A stretch of 64,000 nucleotides of DNA from Elusimicrobiota bacterium (GCA_016788905.1 JAEURZ010000006.1:43414-107413); one strand, 5' to 3'. Positions 16,626 through 25,392 are shown, numbered from the stretch's first letter. Notes: generated by a model from the letters alone, not told the origin. Program-made: numbers and translations.

Positions 16626-18329
16626 CTATCGATTTTTGGGAATGGTTTGAAGGGTAAAGGGATTGAACCTGTTTTTAGCAAAAATGTACCAAGCGGCGGT
16701 GGACGTGAACCCGCGATCCTGGCGAACCCAGTCCAGCCCCCCTTCCTTGTTCGGGGCGTAGGGGATTGCGCGCGTCGTTTGCCCCTTTATTTTTCGATCA
16801 ATCAAGAGCGCGTCCAATTGATTGGAGTAAAAGTTCGCCCGATCTTCCTTCCCAGAGACATAATAGGCGCACGCCATTTGACCCACCCCATCGGCCCATA
16901 TGTTTTGGACGTCTGTCCGCGCGCTATGAAAAAAACCCATCACGCGCCGGCCGTTGACGCGCAGCGTTTTCCGATACCGGAAATCGCTTTCAGGAATGCC
17001 CAGGGCGTTGGCGTAGGAGGATCCCAAGGCGAGAACTTGCCAGGAGTACAGATCCAGGGGAAGGCGGCTCCCCACCAAGACCGAATGGAGCCATGTACGG
17101 ATGTCTCGGGGGATTGTTTTTTCTCCAACGAGTTTCAAGGCCGCGTAGCAATCCAGGTTTCCTTCCGGATGTCCAGAGGATTCATGCAAGGCTGTGTCGC
17201 TCCGACGCCACCCGTGGCGGATATACCCGCCTGGGGAGGCGGGCTGGTAAAAAGAAACCAAAAGGTCCCGCAAGAGGTTTTTGAGCGTGGCGTATCGATC
17301 GGGGCCATAGCGTTGCCCGTAGTAGTGGGCCGCGATGAGAAGCCAGGCCATATCCCCCATCCACCGATCCGACCCGTGCGGCGCGAGAAAGGCAGATCCT
17401 TCCGCGGAATCCTTGAGGTACATGTCCTGATAAAACCCACGGGGTTCGCCCTTCACAAAAAAGTTTTGTCGGCTTGCGTCCAGGTTCAATTCATCCGTGG
17501 CCCTCGAATAAAAATCAAGAATACGGGCCGCCCTGTCTCGGTCGTCCTTTAAAATAAAAACGATGGCGGCCAGGGCGTTGTTAAACGTTTGGGCGCGGTT
17601 GTCTTCCATGGAAGATAACAATTGTTGCTCAAAGGAACCGGTGTCTTGAATGGTTTTGAGCCATTCGTAGACAAGGGGGTCTTCCGGGAGGGCTCTTTTG
17701 TCTCGTCGGGCAGTGAACCCGAACCCTTTTTTGTTGCGGGCCGGATCTAATCGTGGCCCATCCGGAATTGGGGTGGCCATCATCCCAGGACGTCCGGGGC
17801 CAATCTCATCCATAGAGAGAGTTCCCACTTCGGCGGTTCCCGCCACGGCCAAGGAAAGGCGAATGGGACGATTTAAATCCCCATCTCCTCCCCACCCATA
17901 TTCAAAACTTTCAGGGTAAAGGACAACGGGTTCCCATTTGGACGAATACTGGGTGAGGGGATATCGACAAAGAAAGACGGATCCATCCTGATCCTGTATT
18001 TTGACTTCTAACGTTGCTCCCGAATCGGCGCGGAAAAGAAAAGTGAGGGGCCGCCCCTCGAAATCGGTTTCGTCCCAATCACGCGAAATTTGGACCCACC
18101 GATGGCCGGGTCCCTGAAGCGTAAAATTCAAATCCAGGCGAACCCCATCAATGCCTTTTGTTGGCTGGAGGGTGAGAGAACTTTCATTATCGGTTTCAAT
18201 GGTCCATAGGGTGGGGCTGTCCCAATCGGATCCTCCGGCATGGAGGGTTCGAACATCGAACCCGAACATGGAAATAAGGAGGATGACCCCCCAAGAAACA
18301 GGACTCAAGATATTTAGTGGAGAACCCAT
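16626..18329 (-). CDS. Secreted glycosidase-like protein with N-terminal jelly-roll region
   Basis: A 567-residue protein with an N-terminal hydrophobic export segment. Residues about 35-180 look like a carbohydrate-binding or galactose-binding jelly roll (WTIETDNESSLTLQPTKG, then RPLTFLFRADSGATLEVKIQDQDG and RPIRLSLAVAGTAEVGTLSMDEIG). The rest is helical, with GSDRWMGDMAWLLIAAHYYG, HPEGNLDCYAALKL, YSWQVLALGSSYA and DVQNIWADGVGQMACAYY, a pattern like alpha/alpha-barrel glycoside hydrolases. I cannot name the GH family or its catalytic acids. It is monocistronic, divergent from the Cys-rich secreted protein. Confidence 0.6.
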   Translation of the reverse strand: MGSPLNILSPVSWGVILLISMFGFDVRTLHAGGSDWDSPTLWTIETDNESSLTLQPTKGIDGVRLDLNFTLQGPGHRWVQISRDWDETDFEGRPLTFLFRADSGATLEVKIQDQDGSVFLCRYPLTQYSSKWEPVVLYPESFEYGWGGDGDLNRPIRLSLAVAGTAEVGTLSMDEIGPGRPGMMATPIPDGPRLDPARNKKGFGFTARRDKRALPEDPLVYEWLKTIQDTGSFEQQLLSSMEDNRAQTFNNALAAIVFILKDDRDRAARILDFYSRATDELNLDASRQNFFVKGEPRGFYQDMYLKDSAEGSAFLAPHGSDRWMGDMAWLLIAAHYYGQRYGPDRYATLKNLLRDLLVSFYQPASPGGYIRHGWRRSDTALHESSGHPEGNLDCYAALKLVGEKTIPRDIRTWLHSVLVGSRLPLDLYSWQVLALGSSYANALGIPESDFRYRKTLRVNGRRVMGFFHSARTDVQNIWADGVGQMACAYYVSGKEDRANFYSNQLDALLIDRKIKGQTTRAIPYAPNKEGGLDWVRQDRGFTSTAAWYIFAKNRFNPFTLQTIPKNR

Positions 18330-18466
18330 AGCCGTGATGCTACATTTGAGTTAGGGAAATTGCCAGTTTTTTCATTTTGATCCGCAAGACCCGTCTCCTG
18401 TTCAGAGGTTGGATGTGCTAAACTCTTTCAGCCGCGAACAAGTGAACGCGAGCCTCGGAGGATCTC

Positions 18467-18961
18467 ATGAAAAGATCGTTTTTATACAGTGCGTTGATGG
18501 CGGTGATCATTGGGGCTGGCGTTCACGCGGAGGAAGGGAAGAAGTGCCCCATGACAGGAGATTGCGAGACTCAAAAGGCCCAGAGGGTTGAGGCTCGGGT
18601 GGCCGAATTAAAAAAAGAATTGGGTTTGAGCGCGGAGCAAGAAACCAAAGTGAAGGCTACTTTGGAAGCCGCTATGACAAAGAAATGCGCCATCAATGAA
18701 GAATCCAGCGAAAAAGTCAGTGCCATAAAGGAATCGACATCCGCTGAGTTGAAAGGGATTTTGACCCCGGATCAACAGACCAAGTTCGATGCCATGTCCA
18801 AACCTTGCTGTGTTTTAGCGGGCCAAAAAGGACATACCTGCCCCTTGGTGGACAAGAAGGCTCCTTGTTGCGCAAAGGCGGGAGAGAAAGGGCACAAATG
18901 TCCAGTGAAAGAAAAGGCCGCCGCGTGTTGCCCCCACTTGGGAGAAAAGACAAAGAAATAG
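18467..18961 (+). CDS. Cys-rich exported protein with Spy-like helical region
   Basis: A 164-residue protein with a signal peptide (MKRSFLYSALMAVIIGAGVHA). Residues about 38-115 form charged helices with LGLSAEQETKVKATL and ILTPDQQTKFDAM, resembling the LTxxQ repeats of Spy/CpxP metal- or chaperone-type periplasmic proteins. The C-terminal 50 residues are three imperfect copies of CC-x3-G-x-KGH-x-CP, giving CCVLAGQKGHTCP, CCAKAGEKGHKCP and CCPHLGEK. This Cys/His repeat could bind metal or form disulfides. GGAGG precedes the ATG, and a strong terminator follows. No named family is assigned. Confidence 0.7.
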   Translation: MKRSFLYSALMAVIIGAGVHAEEGKKCPMTGDCETQKAQRVEARVAELKKELGLSAEQETKVKATLEAAMTKKCAINEESSEKVSAIKESTSAELKGILTPDQQTKFDAMSKPCCVLAGQKGHTCPLVDKKAPCCAKAGEKGHKCPVKEKAAACCPHLGEKTKK

Positions 18962-18987
18962 TTTTATTCCTTGTAGGATGTTTTAAT

Positions 18988-19027
18988 CCCCCCGCTTCGG
19001 GATACGTCCCGTGGCGGGGGTTTTTTT
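18988..19027 (+). terminator. Rho-independent terminator
   Basis: CCCCCGC (18989-18995) pairs with GCGGGGG (19014-19020), with an inner GGGA/TCCC pair, followed by TTTTTTT. It ends the Cys-rich gene transcript just before dnaE. Confidence 0.88.
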
Positions 19028-19047
19028 AGGGGGATCAAGGAAAATAG

Positions 19048-19053
19048 TATAAT
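19048..19053 (+). promoter_or_regulatory. -10 element (TATAAT) immediately upstream of dnaE
   Basis: The TATAAT ends only 11 bases before the dnaE ATG, so a transcript would start about 5 bases before the start codon. No Shine-Dalgarno is present in this gap; no clear -35 is seen. Confidence 0.5.
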
Positions 19054-19064
19054 GGCCCTTCCCC

Positions 19065-22000
19065 ATGACCCCTGAATTCGTTCACCTTCATAATCATACC
19101 GAGTATAGTCTTTTGGATGGGGCGACCCGCCTCACGGACGAAAAAGGCAATCCTTCCGAGTTCATTAAATCCATGGCCGCGGCAAAATACCCAGCGCTGG
19201 CCATCACGGATCACGGTAATCTTTTCGGGGCCATCGAGTTTTACTCCGTTTGTACCGATGTGGGAATTAAGCCCATCATTGGCATGGAATCCTACATCGC
19301 ACCGAATTCACGCTTGGACCGGCACGGCAGTCCTTCGGAAGCCTCCAACCACCTGACCCTCCTGGCGATGAATGAAACCGGGTATAAAAATCTCATGAAA
19401 CTTTCCTCCCGGTCTTTCCTGGAGGGCTACTACTACAAGCCTCGGATCGATAAGGAAATTTTGGCTCAACACGCGGAAGGGCTGGTGGGACTTTCCGGGT
19501 GTTTAAAGGGGGAGGTCCCGAGCGCCCTTTTGGCGGATCGACCGGAAAAGGCCGAAAAGGCGCTGGACGCCTACCGACAAATTTTCGGGAAAGAGAACTT
19601 TTTTATCGAACTCATGGACCACGGTCTTGCCGACCAAAAAAAGGTGTTCCCTCGGTTGGTGGAGTTGGCTAAAAAGTTTGACGCTCCCCTGGTGGCCACC
19701 AACGATTGCCATTATTTCCGGAAAGAGGACAACCAGGCCCACGATGTTTTGCTCTGTATTGGGACCGGGAAAACCCTCGACGACCCGAAACGGCTTCGTT
19801 ACGCGGCGCCGGAGTTTTATTACAAGTCGTCCGCCGAGATGTTGCAGGTGTTCGGGGAAGTTCCCCAGGCACTGAAAAATACCCTGGCCATCGCGGAACG
19901 GGCCCATTTGGAAATGAAATTCAATCAGATCCTCCTTCCTCGCTATGACGTGCCCGTGGGCGATTCCCCGGAGAGCTATTTGGAAAAGCTCTGTCTGGAA
20001 GGCCTCAAAAAACGAATGGGTCACATCCGGCCCGACTACAAGACGCGGCTGGATTACGAACTGGGCATTATTCGCAAAATGGGGTTTGCCACCTACTTCC
20101 TGATCGTCTGGGATTTTATCCGCTACGCCCGCACCCAGGGTATCCCCGTGGGGCCGGGCCGTGGGTCGGGCGCGGGGGCGTTAACGGCGTACGCGTTGTC
20201 TATTACGAACATCGACCCCATTACAAACGGTCTCCTCTTCGAGCGGTTCTTGAACCCTGAACGGCGCTCCATGCCGGATTTGGACATTGACTTCTCCGAT
20301 GACGGTCGTGAAAAAGTCATTGCCTATGTCCGCCAAAAATATGGGGAAGCCTGTGTGGCCCAAATTATTACCTTCGGTTCCATGTTGGCACGTTCGGTGG
20401 TGCGGGACGTGGGGCGCGTGTTGGGGATCCCTTTACCGGAAGTCGATCGGGTGTGCCGCTTGATCCCGAAGGAATTGGGAACCACCCTTCACAGCGCACT
20501 GGGCGCTGTGACGGAGTTGCAGCAACTGACGAAAACAGATCCCCAAGTGAAACGGCTCTTGGACCTGGCCCAACGATTGGAGGGGCTCAAGCGTCACACT
20601 GGTGTGCACGCGGCGGGGACCATCATTGCCGCGGGGGAGCTGACGGAGCACGTCCCTCTGGCCAAAGGGTCACGGGACGTGGTCACCACTCAATACAATG
20701 ATGAAGGCCTTCTGAAGCTGGGGCTTTTGAAAGTGGACTTCCTCGGTCTGCGCACGTTGTCCGTGATCCGGGACGCGGTCACCCTTGTACGGGCCCGTCA
20801 CGTGCCGGATTTTGATATTGATAAAATTCCCGTGGATGACCCGGCCGCCTTTAAACTTCTGGCCCAAGCGAAAACCGCGGGAGTGTTTCAATTGGAATCC
20901 GGTGGGATGCGCGACCTTCTTCGCAAACTGAAGCCCACCACCCTTTCGGACGTGACCGCGTTGATTTCTCTTTATCGTCCGGGTCCCATGGGATCGGGCA
21001 TGTTGGACGAATTCGTATCCCGCAAACACGCCCGGTCGAAAGTTCGTTTTGACCATCCCTCTTTAGAACCTTTATTGGCCGACACCTACGGGATTATTGT
21101 TTACCAAGAACAGGTCATGCAGATCGCCCAGGTTTTGGCCGGGTACACGCCCGGGCAGGCCGACGTGCTTCGGAAAGCCATGGGCAAAAAAATCCCCGAA
21201 ATCCTTCAACAACAGAAAGAAACTTTTATGAAAGGCTGTGCAGAGAAAAAGGTCGAAAAAAAGATTGCGGAAAAAGTTTTCGACCTGGTCGTTCAGTTCG
21301 GGGGATACGGGTTCAACAAAAGTCACGCCTCGGCCTACGGGTTGGTGAGTTACCAGACCGCTTTTTTGAAAGCCAATTTCCCGGTGGAATTTATGACGGC
21401 CCTCCTGACTTCGGAAATCGGTCATTCGGCTCTTGGATCCAAGGAAGTGGAATCTAAATTGGTTATTTATATGGGGGAATCCCAGGACATGGGGATTCTC
21501 ATTCTTCCCCCCGATGTTCAGAAATCCGAGGACGATTTTTCCGTGGAAAGTCCCCCCGAGCAAAAAAAGACTCCCGCCATTCGGTTCGGACTGGTGGCGG
21601 TGAAGAACGTCGGGGAGGGGGCGGTCGCGTCTGTTTTGGAAGCCCGCCGGGGGGGGCCGTTCCATTCCCTTGGGGATTTTTGCTCCCGGGTGGACACCCG
21701 TCAAGTCAACCGTAAGGTTTTGGAATCGCTCATTAAGGCGGGGGCGTTTGATGGGTTTCGTCCGGTGTTGGGGGAAGAGAGTGACGCGGTTCGGATGCCG
21801 GAACTCTGTCGCTGGCGGGCCCAACTCTTGTTTGATGTGGATGGAGCCCTCAGCCGTTCCTCGAGTGCGCGGGAAGAGGCGTCCGTGGGCCAAGGGGCCC
21901 TTTTTGACATGGGAACCGTGGCCCAGGCCAAACCCGCTCCTCGGTCGAACGGGGCCGCGCCGGTTGTGGCCCCCTGTTCCGAACACGAACTTTTAGCGAA

Positions 22001-22604
22001 TGAAAAAGAAGTGCTTGGGTTTTACTTGTCCGGCCATCCGCTGGCGCGCTTTCGCAAAGAACTTTCCAGTTACACCACCCACACTCTCGGGACGTTGCCG
22101 GAATCCGGAACCGTTCGTGTGGCGGGAATGATTGTGAACACGAAAAAGACCATCACGAAAAACGGGAACGCCATGAGCCGTTTTAAGTTAGAGGATTTGG
22201 ATGGAGAATTGGAATGTGTTGTTTTCCCGAAGACGTATACCCCGGACGTCGCCAAAGTGTTGGTGGCCCATGAAATGGTGGTGGTGAAAGGCCGTGTGGA
22301 ACTTCGGGCGGACGACAAAAATTTGCTGGTGGAAGAAGTGGTGGCGCTTAAAGAGTCCCGGGCCCGGTTCGTTAAACGGTTGGTTCTCAAACTCGCGACG
22401 GCGGGCCTCGAGGACGAACTGGTCGGAAAGATCCATAAAATTTGTGCGGGACATCCTGGCCCTTGTCGGGTGTGTTTCGAACTGGACACCCCAACGCATG
22501 GGGCTTTTCGGCTGGTTTCGGATTGTGCCGTGGCCCCCACGGACGGGCTTCTGACGGAACTCCAAAACCTTGTGGGGAGAGACCGCGTCGAATTGCAGGC
22601 CTAA
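19065..22604 (+). CDS. dnaE: DNA polymerase III alpha subunit
   Basis: A 1179-residue replicative polymerase of the DnaE1 type. The PHP domain occupies about residues 4-280 (HLHNHTEYSLLDGATR, ITDHGNLFG, TNDCHYF). The palm follows, with GPGRGSGAGAL and the catalytic PDLDIDFSDDGR. The fingers, helix-hairpin-helix and OB region come next (VRVAGMIVNTKKTITKNG, LEDLDGELECVVFP). Length and order fit the family. No ribosome-binding site is visible before the ATG, and the only -10 is unusually close. It follows a terminator and is probably its own transcript. Confidence 0.97.
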   Translation: MTPEFVHLHNHTEYSLLDGATRLTDEKGNPSEFIKSMAAAKYPALAITDHGNLFGAIEFYSVCTDVGIKPIIGMESYIAPNSRLDRHGSPSEASNHLTLLAMNETGYKNLMKLSSRSFLEGYYYKPRIDKEILAQHAEGLVGLSGCLKGEVPSALLADRPEKAEKALDAYRQIFGKENFFIELMDHGLADQKKVFPRLVELAKKFDAPLVATNDCHYFRKEDNQAHDVLLCIGTGKTLDDPKRLRYAAPEFYYKSSAEMLQVFGEVPQALKNTLAIAERAHLEMKFNQILLPRYDVPVGDSPESYLEKLCLEGLKKRMGHIRPDYKTRLDYELGIIRKMGFATYFLIVWDFIRYARTQGIPVGPGRGSGAGALTAYALSITNIDPITNGLLFERFLNPERRSMPDLDIDFSDDGREKVIAYVRQKYGEACVAQIITFGSMLARSVVRDVGRVLGIPLPEVDRVCRLIPKELGTTLHSALGAVTELQQLTKTDPQVKRLLDLAQRLEGLKRHTGVHAAGTIIAAGELTEHVPLAKGSRDVVTTQYNDEGLLKLGLLKVDFLGLRTLSVIRDAVTLVRARHVPDFDIDKIPVDDPAAFKLLAQAKTAGVFQLESGGMRDLLRKLKPTTLSDVTALISLYRPGPMGSGMLDEFVSRKHARSKVRFDHPSLEPLLADTYGIIVYQEQVMQIAQVLAGYTPGQADVLRKAMGKKIPEILQQQKETFMKGCAEKKVEKKIAEKVFDLVVQFGGYGFNKSHASAYGLVSYQTAFLKANFPVEFMTALLTSEIGHSALGSKEVESKLVIYMGESQDMGILILPPDVQKSEDDFSVESPPEQKKTPAIRFGLVAVKNVGEGAVASVLEARRGGPFHSLGDFCSRVDTRQVNRKVLESLIKAGAFDGFRPVLGEESDAVRMPELCRWRAQLLFDVDGALSRSSSAREEASVGQGALFDMGTVAQAKPAPRSNGAAPVVAPCSEHELLANEKEVLGFYLSGHPLARFRKELSSYTTHTLGTLPESGTVRVAGMIVNTKKTITKNGNAMSRFKLEDLDGELECVVFPKTYTPDVAKVLVAHEMVVVKGRVELRADDKNLLVEEVVALKESRARFVKRLVLKLATAGLEDELVGKIHKICAGHPGPCRVCFELDTPTHGAFRLVSDCAVAPTDGLLTELQNLVGRDRVELQA

Positions 22605-22625
22605 CCTCCACCGATTCCCATTTTG

Positions 22626-22631
22626 TATAAT
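22626..22631 (+). promoter_or_regulatory. -10 element (TATAAT) upstream of asd
   Basis: Consensus TATAAT in the dnaE-asd gap, followed by AAGGAGG before the GTG start. No good -35 hexamer is found at 17 bases. Confidence 0.45.
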
Positions 22632-22684
22632 CGTCGTCGGCGGCCTTGGGGTGCGCCTTTTTTTATTTAAGGAGGAAGAGACCC

Positions 22685-23722
22685 GTGAAGGACTATTGTG
22701 TGGCGGTGGTGGGGGCTGGGGCGGTGGGGGTCGAGATGGTTCGACTTTTGAAGAAACGTGGATTTCCCATGAACGAATTACGGGTTTTGGCCCGGAGCGA
22801 ACGAACGTTGGTGGTGGATGGGGAGACCTATCCGGTTCGGGTAACCACGCCTGAGGCTTTTGCGGGGGTGGACGTGGCCCTTTTTGCGGGAACTGAGGGA
22901 GAGAAAGGGGCGGCCGTGACCTTTGGGAAAGAGGCCATTTCCCGTGGGGCGGTGGTCATTGATAATGGGGCGGATTTTCGAATGGACCCCCAAGTTCCTC
23001 TCGTGGTCCCTGAAGTCAATGGGGACGCGCTGAAAAATCATCGGGGAATCATTGCCAATCCCAATTGTACGACGGCGGTCCTTTTAATGGGATTGGCTCC
23101 TTTGCATCGGGTGTTTGGTGTCAAACGTGTTGTCGTGTCCACCTATCAGGCTGTCTCGGGCGCGGGTGGGAAAGCGATTGAGGCTCTTCGGGATCAGGCC
23201 CAAAAAGTTTTGGATGGACAGGAAATAACCGATTTGGGTGGGTTTCCCAATCTCATTGCGTTTAACGTTCTCGCCAACAATTGGAAGATTGAAGAGAAGG
23301 GTTATTCCAATGAAGAATGGAAAGTGATTAAGGAAACACACAAGATGCTCGACCCTGAAATTCAAGTGTCCGTTACAACGGTTCGGGTGCCCACGGCCAT
23401 TGGCCATGGGGAATCCGTGTGGATCGAAACAGAAAAACCGATCTCGGCCGAATCGGCCCGTGCTGTTCTGATGAAGGCGCCCGGGGTCCGTGTGGTTGAC
23501 GAGGATTCTCCTCTTGACGGGGTGGCGTGTCCCATGCCTATTTTGGCCGCGGGTCGGGAAGAGACATTGGTGGGGCGAATTCGGGGAGACCTCTCCAGCG
23601 ATAACGCCTTGTCCTTCTGGGTGGTGGGTGACAACTTGTGGAAGGGCGCCGCGCTTAACGCCATCCAAATTGCGGAGACTCTCATCGCTAGGGGATGGCT
23701 AAAACCAATTCCCACCCCATGA
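22685..23722 (+). CDS. asd: Aspartate-semialdehyde dehydrogenase
   Basis: A 345-residue NADP-dependent enzyme that reduces aspartyl phosphate to aspartate semialdehyde, on the path to lysine/diaminopimelate, threonine and methionine. The N-terminal VAVVGAGAVGVEMVRLL nucleotide-binding motif, the catalytic Cys in NPNCTT, the VSTYQAVSGAG stretch and the RVPTAIGHGESV histidine motif are all present. The GTG at 22685 is chosen because the Rossmann strand starts right after it and GGAGG lies upstream. Its stop overlaps the next gene as ATGA. Confidence 0.95.
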   Translation: MKDYCVAVVGAGAVGVEMVRLLKKRGFPMNELRVLARSERTLVVDGETYPVRVTTPEAFAGVDVALFAGTEGEKGAAVTFGKEAISRGAVVIDNGADFRMDPQVPLVVPEVNGDALKNHRGIIANPNCTTAVLLMGLAPLHRVFGVKRVVVSTYQAVSGAGGKAIEALRDQAQKVLDGQEITDLGGFPNLIAFNVLANNWKIEEKGYSNEEWKVIKETHKMLDPEIQVSVTTVRVPTAIGHGESVWIETEKPISAESARAVLMKAPGVRVVDEDSPLDGVACPMPILAAGREETLVGRIRGDLSSDNALSFWVVGDNLWKGAALNAIQIAETLIARGWLKPIPTP

Positions 23723-24579
23723 AGGTGCTTCTGTTGGGGGCCCAGGGGCAATTGGGTACCGAGCTTGTTCGAACAAATCCTGGACACGACCTTCACGCGC
23801 ACACCCGCGCCGAGGCCGACCTCACGGAGGAACGTTCCCTCGTCGACTGTGTTCGTTTGGAGGCTCCGGAAGTGGTGGTCAATACCGTGGCCTTTAATCA
23901 AACAGAACGGTGTGAAACGGAACCTCATGCCGCATGGGTGGTGAACACACTTGTCCCACGAACCTTGGCCCGGGTTTGCGGCGAAGTGGGGGCTCGGCTG
24001 GTTCATTTCTCAACTGATTTTGTTTTTGATGGAACCAAAGGGTCTCCTTACGTTGAATCCGACGCGCCCCACCCGATCAATGTTTACGGCCTTACAAAAT
24101 ATGGGGGAGAACGGTTTGTTCTCGCCGCATCCGGGCGCAACCTGGTCTGCCGGACGGCGGGACTTTACGGGAAAGTGGGGTCTCGGATCAAAGGGGGAAA
24201 CTTTGTTCAAGCGATTCTTTCCCGTGCGGAGAAGGGGGAACCCCTTCGGGTGGTGAACGATATTTCCCTGTCGCCCACTTCCGCTGAGGATTTGGCGGCC
24301 CAAACGTGGGCGCTCGTGGCCCAATCGGCGGCCGGCGGGGTGTATCATATGACCAACACGGGGGGGTGTACATGGTTTGAGTTCGCTCAAGTGATTCTTC
24401 AGGCCCGTGGCCTCTCCGCCAACCTTTCCCCTATTCCTTCGACCCAATGGCCCAGTATCATGCGGCGATCCCCCGACACGCGACTGGTTTCCGAACGACT
24501 TTCTTCCCTTGGGATCAAACCCCTCCGTTCTTGGCGTGAAGCCCTCACTTCCTATTTAAAACAAACGGTCTCTTCCTAA
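23719..24579 (+). CDS. rfbD: dTDP-4-dehydrorhamnose reductase-like protein
   Basis: A 286-residue short-chain dehydrogenase of the RmlD type. LLLGAQGQLGTELV is the NAD(P) glycine motif, HFSTDFVFDGTKGSPYVESD carries the catalytic Thr/Asp region, and YGLTKYGGE contains the YxxxK pair. The reaction expected is the last step of dTDP-L-rhamnose synthesis, but rmlA, B and C are not nearby, and homologues acting on S-adenosylmethionine synthesis (MAT2B-like) or other sugars exist. The ATG at 23719 overlaps the asd stop (ATGA). Confidence 0.85.
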   Translation: MKVLLLGAQGQLGTELVRTNPGHDLHAHTRAEADLTEERSLVDCVRLEAPEVVVNTVAFNQTERCETEPHAAWVVNTLVPRTLARVCGEVGARLVHFSTDFVFDGTKGSPYVESDAPHPINVYGLTKYGGERFVLAASGRNLVCRTAGLYGKVGSRIKGGNFVQAILSRAEKGEPLRVVNDISLSPTSAEDLAAQTWALVAQSAAGGVYHMTNTGGCTWFEFAQVILQARGLSANLSPIPSTQWPSIMRRSPDTRLVSERLSSLGIKPLRSWREALTSYLKQTVSS

Positions 24580-24632
24580 AACAACGACCCGGTTCTAGAA
24601 ATCACTCCCTGGGAAAAGATGGAAAATAGTCT

Positions 24633-24661
24633 TTGACTTTCCTAGCCTGATTTTTCAATAT
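24633..24661 (+). promoter_or_regulatory. Probable promoter of the HTH gene
   Basis: TTGACT (24633-24638) and CAATAT (24656-24661), spacer 17. A GTCGACG motif lies just downstream at 24668-24674. Confidence 0.45.
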
Positions 24662-24696
24662 ATCCGAGTCGACGATGACGGAGAGAGGCTCGAAAA

Positions 24697-24912
24697 ATGA
24701 ACCCAAATTCTGGGCACTGCGCTAAAGAGGTCATGGACATCCGGGAGCTGTCTGGGTATCTGGGTATTGGAAAATCAAAGATTTATGGACTCATCCGTCA
24801 GCGCAAGATCCCCGCTTCTCTTATTGGTCGTCAATACCGGTTTTCAAAAGAAGTGATCGATTCTTGGTTACGGGAAAGTTTGATCACCCATCCGACTGAA
24901 CCTCAGGGATGA
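24697..24912 (+). CDS. Excisionase-type helix-turn-helix DNA-binding protein
   Basis: A 71-residue protein with the MerR-like winged helix of the excisionase/HTH_17 family: MDIRELSGYLGIGKSKIYGLIRQ, then KIPASLIGRQYRFSKEVIDSWL. It should bind DNA, but no integrase or prophage gene is near, so a small regulator is more likely than a recombination directionality factor. The ATG at 24697 has GAGAGAGG about 10 bases upstream; an internal ATG at codon 13 would remove only an unstructured head. TCGACG motifs flank the gene on both sides. Confidence 0.8.
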   Translation: MNPNSGHCAKEVMDIRELSGYLGIGKSKIYGLIRQRKIPASLIGRQYRFSKEVIDSWLRESLITHPTEPQG

Positions 24913-24947
24913 TTGTTTGAGAAGCGACCCTGATTTTTATGCTTTTT

Positions 24948-25003
24948 GTCGACGGTGGAGGGGGGGACCGTCGGTCGACGGAAGAGAGCGTTCCTATCGA
25001 CGG
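24948..25003 (+). repeat. TCGACGG motifs between the HTH gene and the two-repeat gene
   Basis: GTCGACGG occurs at 24948-24955 and 24974-24981, and ATCGACGG at 24996-25003, spaced about 26 and 22 bases. The first two also form a near-inverted repeat (GTCGACGGT with ACCGTCGGTCGAC). A related GTCGACG is at 24668-24674. The last copy is 10 bases before a -35 element. They look like regulator-binding sites; the binding protein is unknown. Confidence 0.45.
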
Positions 25004-25012
25004 AAACACCCC

Positions 25013-25040
25013 TTGCAATTTTTTTCTAAAATGCTACAGT
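25013..25040 (+). promoter_or_regulatory. Promoter of the two-repeat small protein gene
   Basis: TTGCAA (25013-25018) and TACAGT (25035-25040) with a 16-base spacer; GGGAGG lies 8 bases before the ATG at 25087. Confidence 0.5.
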
Positions 25041-25086
25041 GTGGTCCCGAGAGGGAATATATTGTTAAAACAGGGAGGTGACTCAC

Positions 25087-25308
25087 ATGGCACAAAAAGT
25101 CGCGAAAGCTGGAATCAAAAGAGAAGATGGGTTTCTTTACTTCATCGACAAAGAGGGTGATGTATCCCGGGCGAAAATGGCCCGTGGTGGAAAAAAAGGT
25201 GGCAAACCTCAAAAAGTGACAAAAGTGGGCGTTAAAAAAGAGAAAGGCTTCCTGTATTTCCTGGACAAACAGGGGGACGTCTCTCGCGCCAAGATGGTCC
25301 GCCGCTAA
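25087..25308 (+). CDS. Small basic protein made of two tandem 30-residue repeats
   Basis: A 73-residue, Lys-rich protein. Two copies of one module are joined by a GGKKGGKPQ linker: copy 1 has KVAKAGIKREDGFLYFIDKE then GDVSRAKMAR, copy 2 has KVTKVGVKKEKGFLYFLDKQ then GDVSRAKMVR. The core GFLYF(I/L)DK(E/Q)GDVSRAKM is nearly identical, so this is a recent internal duplication or a constrained beta-hairpin pair. The ATG follows GGGAGG, a promoter is visible, and the upstream region has repeated TCGACGG sites. I recognise no function; strong expression and RNA or DNA binding are guesses from size and charge. Confidence 0.75.
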   Translation: MAQKVAKAGIKREDGFLYFIDKEGDVSRAKMARGGKKGGKPQKVTKVGVKKEKGFLYFLDKQGDVSRAKMVRR

Positions 25309-25392
25309 ACGGCAGACTCTCCGTGCGCCTTTGGCGTACGGACTCATTGACGCAGGGCGCGGGGGCTTTTTCGGTCCCTTTTCCAGCGTCTT

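Noticed and set aside
21072..21986. 304-codon open frame on the minus strand within dnaE
   Set aside because: It is opposite a clear dnaE and its protein is low-complexity, a frame shadow typical of GC-rich sequence.
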